12,807 bases of DNA from Conidiobolus incongruus B7586 (taxonomy: Eukaryota > Entomophthoromycota > Entomophthoromycetes > Entomophthorales > Conidiobolaceae), in contig JNEM01008737.1 in the NCBI GenBank assembly GCA_000697335.1, forward strand, positions 1 through 12,807. Reading direction: 5' to 3'. Below are positions 7,397 to 12,807 of the stretch, one piece after another. The notes beneath the pieces were generated by a model that did not search any database, was not told the origin of the DNA, and saw only the letters and a list, made by a program, of their open reading frames with translations. How positions within the stretch are numbered: position 1 is the stretch's first letter; every line of letters begins with the position of its first letter. Made by a program: the position numbers and the translations under genes.

Positions 7397-9250
7397 ATGG
7401 TTTTACGTTTCCCAGTCCATTCAACCGTTCGTCATTCTTTATCTTCCAAAGTTTTTGTTAGAAAACCATCAACCTTCAATGCACTCCATAACTATCAAAA
7501 TAAGGTAGGTTTCTTTACGCCCCACCGCTTCTCTTCAACCACCTCCCAGCCACCTAGGACCTTCGCTCTGTCTCGTGGTGTTGCTGCTGTCACCCTTGCT
7601 GGTTTAGGTTATTCTATCTACACTCTCAGCACTGCTGCCGATCCTGTTCACAATCTCAATTCCAACTCCAATTCACCTCTTGCGTCAACTGATCCTCGAG
7701 TTGCTTTTGAACACAAATCACTTCCTGATCTTTTACTCTCTTTATTAGTCTATAAAATGTGTTCTTTCCCAGCTTTAATGGAAGCTTCTCCTACTATTTT
7801 GTCCATTTTAGAGACTTTGCATATTTCAGCTCCTGCTTACTGGTTAATTAAAAAGACTATTTTCCATCAATTCTGCGGTGGTGAAACTCGTGAAGAAGTT
7901 GTCCCTTTTATGCAAGAACTTAAAAAATCTGGCATTGGATCTATTTTAGATTTCTCTATTGAAGCCGATTTGAATACTTCCACTTCCAATATGACTCCTG
8001 AACAGCTTAGTGAATTAGCTAATAAGCATTCCGACTCAGTTTCTGACCAATACTGCCAAGCTGTCGTAACTGCTTCTAACCTTCCTGGCAGTTTCATTGC
8101 TATCAAGGTCACTGGTTTGGCCTCTCCATCCTTATTGGAAAAAGCTAATGCTATCCAACATTTCCTTCGTAACTCATTTTTACTCGCTGATACCAAGCAA
8201 ACTGGTCACTTGACCCGTAAACAATTTGAACAAATTGTTTCCAAATTGCCTGGTGCCACTCCTGAATTGATCAAGAAGGTTACTCTCAAGGCTGACCCCA
8301 ATAATAAGAATTCCATTGACTGGATTGATTACCAACACTCTTTATCCATGTTATCTGAAGATAACTCTGCTTTGTTCATTGGACCCAATGCTCATGTCGA
8401 AGCTCATACCAAATCCGATGATATTCACTGGGATGTCAACTTCTTCTCCAAACAAGAAAGTGAAGATTTGGGCAAATTGGTCAAGCGCTTGAACGACATC
8501 TGTGATGCTGCTCAATCTAAGAATGTCAGACTCATGGTAGATGCTGAACAATCTTATTTCCAATCCACTATCGATCTTGTTGCTACTGAATTGAGCATGA
8601 AGTACAATACTACTGAAACACCAATCCTCTTTAACACTTACCAAATGTACTTGAAGGAATCTTACGATAAATTGCGTAATGATTTGATCAGAGCCAAACG
8701 TTATGGCTTCTCTTTTGGTGCCAAGTTGGTCCGTGGTGCTTACATGGTCAGCGAACGCAAGCGTGCTGCTGAACTTGGATTGCCCGATATCATTCAAGAC
8801 ACCATTGAAGATACTCATCGTGACTATAACCGCGGTGTTGAACTTCTCCTCACTGAGCTTGCTGCTAATAAGGAGCAAAAGACTCTTGTCAAAGGTCAAG
8901 CTACCCCCATCACCTTCATGGTTGCCTCTCACAATGTTGAATCCGTTTCCAAGACTTGTGAATTAATGTCCGAACTTGGATTGAATCCTTCTGAAGGTCA
9001 TGTCTTGTTTGGTCAATTGATGGGAATGCAAGATCACACCACTTATGCTTTGGGACGTCATGGCTATAGCGCATACAAATATATTCCCTATGGTCCCGTT
9101 GCTGAAGTCATGCCTTACCTCATACGTAGAGCTCAAGAAAATTCTGCAGTTTTGACTGGTGTTACTCGCGAACAAGACTTGTTGATTGCTGAGATTAAAT
9201 CAAGACTTTTTGGTGCTTTCGCTCCCTCTGTCACTCCCTCAACCGCCTAA
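7397..9250 (+). CDS. Proline dehydrogenase, mitochondrial, with EF-hand-like insertion
   Basis: This FAD enzyme oxidises L-proline to pyrroline-5-carboxylate at the mitochondrial inner membrane and feeds electrons to the respiratory chain. The 617 residues are close to human PRODH and longer than yeast Put1. Residues 1-55 are rich in Arg, Ser and Thr and nearly lack acids, fitting a presequence; 61-80 is a hydrophobic segment that may anchor the protein. The first barrel part runs about 100-245 (FEHKSLPDLLLSLL, FIAIKVTG). Residues 260-315 resemble paired EF hands, with loops at 265-276 and 300-311. The catalytic barrel then resumes: RLMVDAEQSYFQ (378-389), FNTYQMYLK (412-420), GAKLVRGAY (441-449), VASHN (509-513), FGQLMGMQD (538-546), YKYIPYGP (560-567) and YLIRRAQENS with Arg577/Arg578, which bind substrate carboxylate in the family. 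One uninterrupted frame carries all landmarks, so the gene seems intronless and intact. The ATG is the first after the TATA box. Confidence 0.95.
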   Translation: MVLRFPVHSTVRHSLSSKVFVRKPSTFNALHNYQNKVGFFTPHRFSSTTSQPPRTFALSRGVAAVTLAGLGYSIYTLSTAADPVHNLNSNSNSPLASTDPRVAFEHKSLPDLLLSLLVYKMCSFPALMEASPTILSILETLHISAPAYWLIKKTIFHQFCGGETREEVVPFMQELKKSGIGSILDFSIEADLNTSTSNMTPEQLSELANKHSDSVSDQYCQAVVTASNLPGSFIAIKVTGLASPSLLEKANAIQHFLRNSFLLADTKQTGHLTRKQFEQIVSKLPGATPELIKKVTLKADPNNKNSIDWIDYQHSLSMLSEDNSALFIGPNAHVEAHTKSDDIHWDVNFFSKQESEDLGKLVKRLNDICDAAQSKNVRLMVDAEQSYFQSTIDLVATELSMKYNTTETPILFNTYQMYLKESYDKLRNDLIRAKRYGFSFGAKLVRGAYMVSERKRAAELGLPDIIQDTIEDTHRDYNRGVELLLTELAANKEQKTLVKGQATPITFMVASHNVESVSKTCELMSELGLNPSEGHVLFGQLMGMQDHTTYALGRHGYSAYKYIPYGPVAEVMPYLIRRAQENSAVLTGVTREQDLLIAEIKSRLFGAFAPSVTPSTA

Positions 9251-9328
9251 TGCTTTTTCCAATTTCCTCTCCTCTATTCTCCAATTGTAATTAACTCCAT
9301 TTTAACTCACCTAACGCCTATTTTTTCA

Positions 9329-9346
9329 TCCATCTCAAAAGATGGA
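9329..9346 (+). other. Hairpin in the PRODH 3' UTR
   Basis: TCCATCT and AGATGGA form a perfect 7-bp stem with a CAAA loop, 78 bases after the stop codon and preceded by a run of six T. In mRNA it could act in stability or 3'-end formation. No known element is recognised. Confidence 0.4.
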
Positions 9347-9403
9347 GCAACTATATTTATTACTAAGGAATGTGAATGACTGAATTCAACAATTTTGAGT
9401 TTC

Positions 9404-9449
9404 AGTTATTGGTGGTACACTCCCCGCTCTCGATCAATTCCCAATAACT
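9404..9449. repeat. 9-bp inverted repeat downstream of PRODH
   Basis: AGTTATTGG (9404-9412) and CCAATAACT (9441-9449) are exact reverse complements separated by 28 bases. The spacer contains a relatively GC-rich stretch (about 9416-9433). It could be a long-loop RNA stem or a paired binding site; each arm contains an ATTGG/CCAAT word. Confidence 0.35.
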
Positions 9450-10367
9450 TTCGGGCCAAATTAGTCATCTGTTTTTCCGTTCTTGCCCACCAATTACAAC
9501 TCATCCATTCCATCAAAACTTAAAAATCATTTAAAAATTAACCAATCAAACTCAATTTAATTTGACTAATAACTTAGAAACGTGTCCTTACATACGTCTT
9601 CACAATTATTTCAATAAACGCAAATGTTATATTAGATTATCACATTAATATCCCTATCTTACCAATATTTCCAGCTACCACACCTTCCAAACTGAGTTTA
9701 TCTTTCCATTCTAATTTTAGTTATTCGAATTGGGTTTTACTTCAATTTTACTCATTGGAATTTACACAAGCACCTTAATTAGAAGTTTTGAGAAATCTCA
9801 GATTAAAGAAAATTTTGATAGCAATTTTATTATCCATTATTCTGTTAAGTTCAATCTTTATCAGTATACTAATTTTGAACAATAATGAATCATTTCTATG
9901 CACTCTAAATTGTTATCTTAGTTCAATCTATCTGTAATGAAAACTTTATCTTATTTAAAACTTCTTATCTTTTCTTTGCAAAATAATGCTGAAAACAACG
10001 ATAAATCGGTTTTTATTATTATTGGTTCAAAGGGTTTAAAATTTGCAGTGATTTAAAGCTTTTTGAATAATTTTAGCAGAAAATTATATCATTAACAATT
10101 TTTATAATTAAATTTTCTAACAAAATAATTTTGATAAGTAGTTTCTAGAAATCCAACTTTATTGAATATTCACTATAGAACTATGACTTAATCGCCAAGA
10201 TCTAGTTTAGCTCGACTACAATATTAGCAAAATTTGACTTTATACAAATATTTTGAATTTTGACGTCATACTATATAATTGTTAATATGAGACCATTACA
10301 ATTATTAATTTCACAAATATATAATGAGTAATAATAATAATATTTTTTGATAGTTCGGTTGTCACTA

Positions 10368-10384
10368 TATATCCAAACAATAAT
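10368..10384 (+). repeat. Dispersed 17-bp repeat, copy 3
   Basis: TATATCCAAACAATAAT, sharing 15 of 17 bases with the copy at 5307-5323. It is followed by TGG, and AATTGG also occurs just after copy 2. Confidence 0.4.
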
Positions 10385-12500
10385 TGGCTCGAATAAAATT
10401 ATATACACTTTCTTAATAAACAGTTTATAAATAAGTTTATTTAATTTGTTATCAATGATAACTAGATAAGACATTTACTTAATATCATTCATTAACCAAG
10501 GATTACCATCATTTAATTTCATTAATTAAAATTGAGATAAGATAATAGTATTGAAAGATAAGATAAAATTTTATCAGATATAAACAAATTATCATTTAAT
10601 AAATTGATAAATTAAGTATATTTTTGAAATTATATAATAATTACTTAACTCAGTGTATATTTCTTTTTTATATGACGATGAAAAAAAAATTTTTTTTATT
10701 ATATATTTTATGAACTTTTCTTTGATAGTTATAAAGTATAGTAATTATTAAACATGATTAATATTTAAGTTAATATAGTTTATTAAAAGGATATAATTTC
10801 AAAAAATATATTATATAAAATATTTAATTCAAATGAAATTATACCATCATTTCAATTCTTTTTACATTGCAAAATACTTTTGTATTATCATATATAAGAT
10901 GTATTATTGTGAAGCTTGTAAACGATATATCATAGTTCTAAAAAAATAATAATTTATGCATTATTAAGTGTGTGCATAATTTAATACAAAATTGATTTAA
11001 AATCTTATTAATTACAAACTTTTATAAGTTCATCTAGATTAATTTAATCCATTAATCCCTATAATTTTAATATTAAAATTTAGTAAAAATTAAAAATCAG
11101 GGGAAATAAATTAAATAACGAGTATTATGAATTGAAAAAATTGAAATTATAATAAGGTTGAATTATTAAGTTTAATTAACACTATTACAAGAAAAAAAGC
11201 GATTTAGTAAGAATATACGCATCCCAATATTATATGAGAGTTTGCTCCAGTTAATAGATTAAATTTTTAATCTTTAAAGTGGTTGTGTAATAAATCAAAT
11301 GAAAATTGAATTTAACCATTTTGAAATTAAATCGTAAAATAAATTTACAATTAATACCTTTTAGTATATATATATCATTTCCAAACAAAACAATTATCAA
11401 TCTTAATATATGTATATCAAAAATACTGACTTAAATAGCATAACTTAACCAATTTTAATATATATGCAATGATAAATATATATTTATTAGATATTAAGAT
11501 TATTGGACAAAATATAAAACAAATATGAAAATCAGTTTAACATAATAGTAATTATTATAAATTATCATTATTTAGAATCATAATAACTTAAGATATATAT
11601 TCAAGTTTCATAAATATTAATCATTTGAATGATAACTGAAAATAATATGTTGTATATAATCAATATCATAAATTTAATATTATTTGCAAAGTAGTATTTA
11701 TTTTTGATTTTAATATATATAATATTATTAGATATTAAAATAATTTAAAATATTTAATATATTATAAGATTGAAAGTTGAAATAATATTACAATATAAAA
11801 TTGATTCAATATCCTTAGTTTTGACAGTAAAATTCTTATTCTAGCATTTGTTGATTAATTGTTAAAATACAACTCAAAGATAGAAATATTATAACTTGAT
11901 TTTAATGAATGAAATTCAAAAAACCAGTATTTTTGTAATATATTATAAATAAAATAATAGTAACAACTGATTCAATATAAAAGTCATTATTGTTTTTATG
12001 CTTTGATATCACCAAATCTTTAATATCATTTTTATTATCCAAATTTAAAAGAAAAAAATTATAATTTATTTAGGTGTAAATAAATACTAATTGTTATATT
12101 ATGAAATATATTTATTATAAGAATTTCTTATTAATTATATAATTCAATTCTATTTTGAAAAATTCATTTTTGTCAAAATATAAATCATAATATAAGAAAT
12201 TTTGAATAAGATATTTATTTGCTATAAAAAGGACCAAATTATCAAACAAGGTTGATTTATTATATTGTCTATAAATTTACAAGCTAAAGTATTAGTATAG
12301 AAATTAAAAATTGGCAAATTTTTTATTTTCTTATTTCTCAAATATATTATAAGTTTTAAAAGAATATATATATATATTCAATTATAGTTATTTTTTTATT
12401 AAATATTTTTGAATTTATAGTTTATAGTTGAATTTAATTATATTTAAATTAAATTATAAATATAGTAGTAAAAGGTTATTAATATAATATAAAGGAAGAT

Positions 12501-12552
12501 TTGATATAAGGGTAATGTGATATAAAATATGGTGATATAATATGGAATATAA
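12501..12552 (+). repeat. Degenerate GATATAA tandem repeat
   Basis: TTGATATAA (12501), GTGATATAA (12517), GTGATATAA (12532) and GGAATATAA (12544) follow each other at spacings of 16, 15 and 12 bases. G residues are all on the plus strand here, unlike the surrounding A/T-only sequence. It looks like a small eroded minisatellite. Confidence 0.3.
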
Positions 12553-12807
12553 TATAGAAGTATAAACAAAGTTTAATTAAGCTTTAAACTGGGATAAGTC
12601 ATTGATATATTAAGGTTTATATTAGGTAATATTAATGTATTATAATAATGATAAAATATACTCTCAATCTTAGAAAATAATGAAAAAGATAAAAAATTAT
12701 AAGAATTAAAAGGAAAAATACTTAATTTATTAAATAATTTAATATTATATATATAATTAATTTAGTTATAAAAATATAAATTAAATATATAATTTATAAT
12801 TAATTGA

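Larger units (their letters stand above)
9251..10270. other. PRODH 3' UTR and gene-free downstream DNA
   Basis: The first 600 bases are pyrimidine-rich and less AT-rich than what follows. They include a short hairpin near 9329-9346, a 9-bp inverted repeat near 9404-9449 and an AATAAA at 9613-9618. That hexamer is rather far from the stop codon to be the only polyadenylation signal. I find no coding sequence on either strand and no recognised RNA gene. A TGACGTCA palindrome occurs at 10261-10268. Confidence 0.5.
10271..12807. other. Extremely AT-rich gene desert
   Basis: More than 2.5 kb of almost pure A/T sequence with no plausible gene. It includes an A9-T8 block (10681-10697), an 18-bp perfect palindrome of alternating TA (12362-12379) and a loosely repeated GATATAA segment (12501-12552). 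Two related blocks built on ATTTTAATATATAT followed by ATTAGATATTAA occur near 11453-11500 and 11708-11745, with a length difference between them. No telomere-type repeat is visible. It may be ordinary intergenic DNA or part of a larger AT-rich block. Confidence 0.5.

Noticed and set aside
7867-9175. Antisense and alternate frames within PRODH, the longest 193 residues
   Set aside because: They arise from codon usage of the true gene, which carries every catalytic motif.
10271-10474. 67-residue minus-strand frame
   Set aside because: The Ile/Tyr/Lys/Asn-rich peptide is what chance translation of AT DNA gives; it also overlaps the dispersed repeat.
10681-10697. A9-T8 block
   Set aside because: Homopolymer runs like this are expected in very AT-rich DNA; no associated structure is visible.
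12362-12379. 18-bp TA palindrome
   Set aside because: Any alternating TA run is self-complementary, so this is low complexity and not a designed site.
1-12807. CRISPR arrays, viral or LTR fossils, intact transposons, telomere repeats
   Set aside because: I looked for regular spacers, long terminal repeats, transposase or polymerase motifs and short G-rich end repeats and found none.

Overview
The window looks like nuclear DNA of an AT-rich eukaryote. Two intronless, mitochondrially targeted amino-acid catabolism genes and one eukaryotic tRNA gene lie in long, very AT-rich gene-free DNA. The coding sequences are clearly richer in G+C than their surroundings and favour codons such as GGT, GCT/GCC, TCC, TTG, AGA and CGT. 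That usage, with TATA-type promoter architecture and absence of introns, is compatible with an early-diverging fungus. This placement is inference only; an amoeboid or other protist is not excluded.

Layout: 1-617 is featureless AT-rich DNA. A tRNA-His(GTG) gene lies on the minus strand at 622-692 with a Pol III terminator directly behind it. The interval 693-1692 holds a degenerate tRNA-like or SINE-like repeat pair (about 1079-1262) and, just before the next gene, a perfect 10-bp inverted repeat. Glycine C-acetyltransferase (2-amino-3-ketobutyrate CoA ligase) is at 1693-2961, plus strand. Then 4.4 kb without a convincing gene follows, with a few less AT-rich islands (about 4398-4460, 5287-5341 and 6700-7250). 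Proline dehydrogenase with an EF-hand-like insertion is at 7397-9250, plus strand, behind a TATA box and an E-box-like palindrome. From 9251 to the end is a gene-poor stretch that becomes extremely AT-rich after about 10.3 kb.

Both enzymes should act in mitochondria. The first releases glycine and acetyl-CoA from 2-amino-3-oxobutyrate, the product of threonine dehydrogenase. The second oxidises proline to pyrroline-5-carboxylate and passes electrons to the respiratory chain. Their upstream regions share the heptamer CAAGTGA, which suggests but does not prove common control. I see no CRISPR array, intact transposon, retroviral fossil or obviously new multi-gene system. The most interesting signals are the shared promoter element, the EF-hand-like insertion, the tRNA-like repeat pair and a small dispersed 17-bp repeat.
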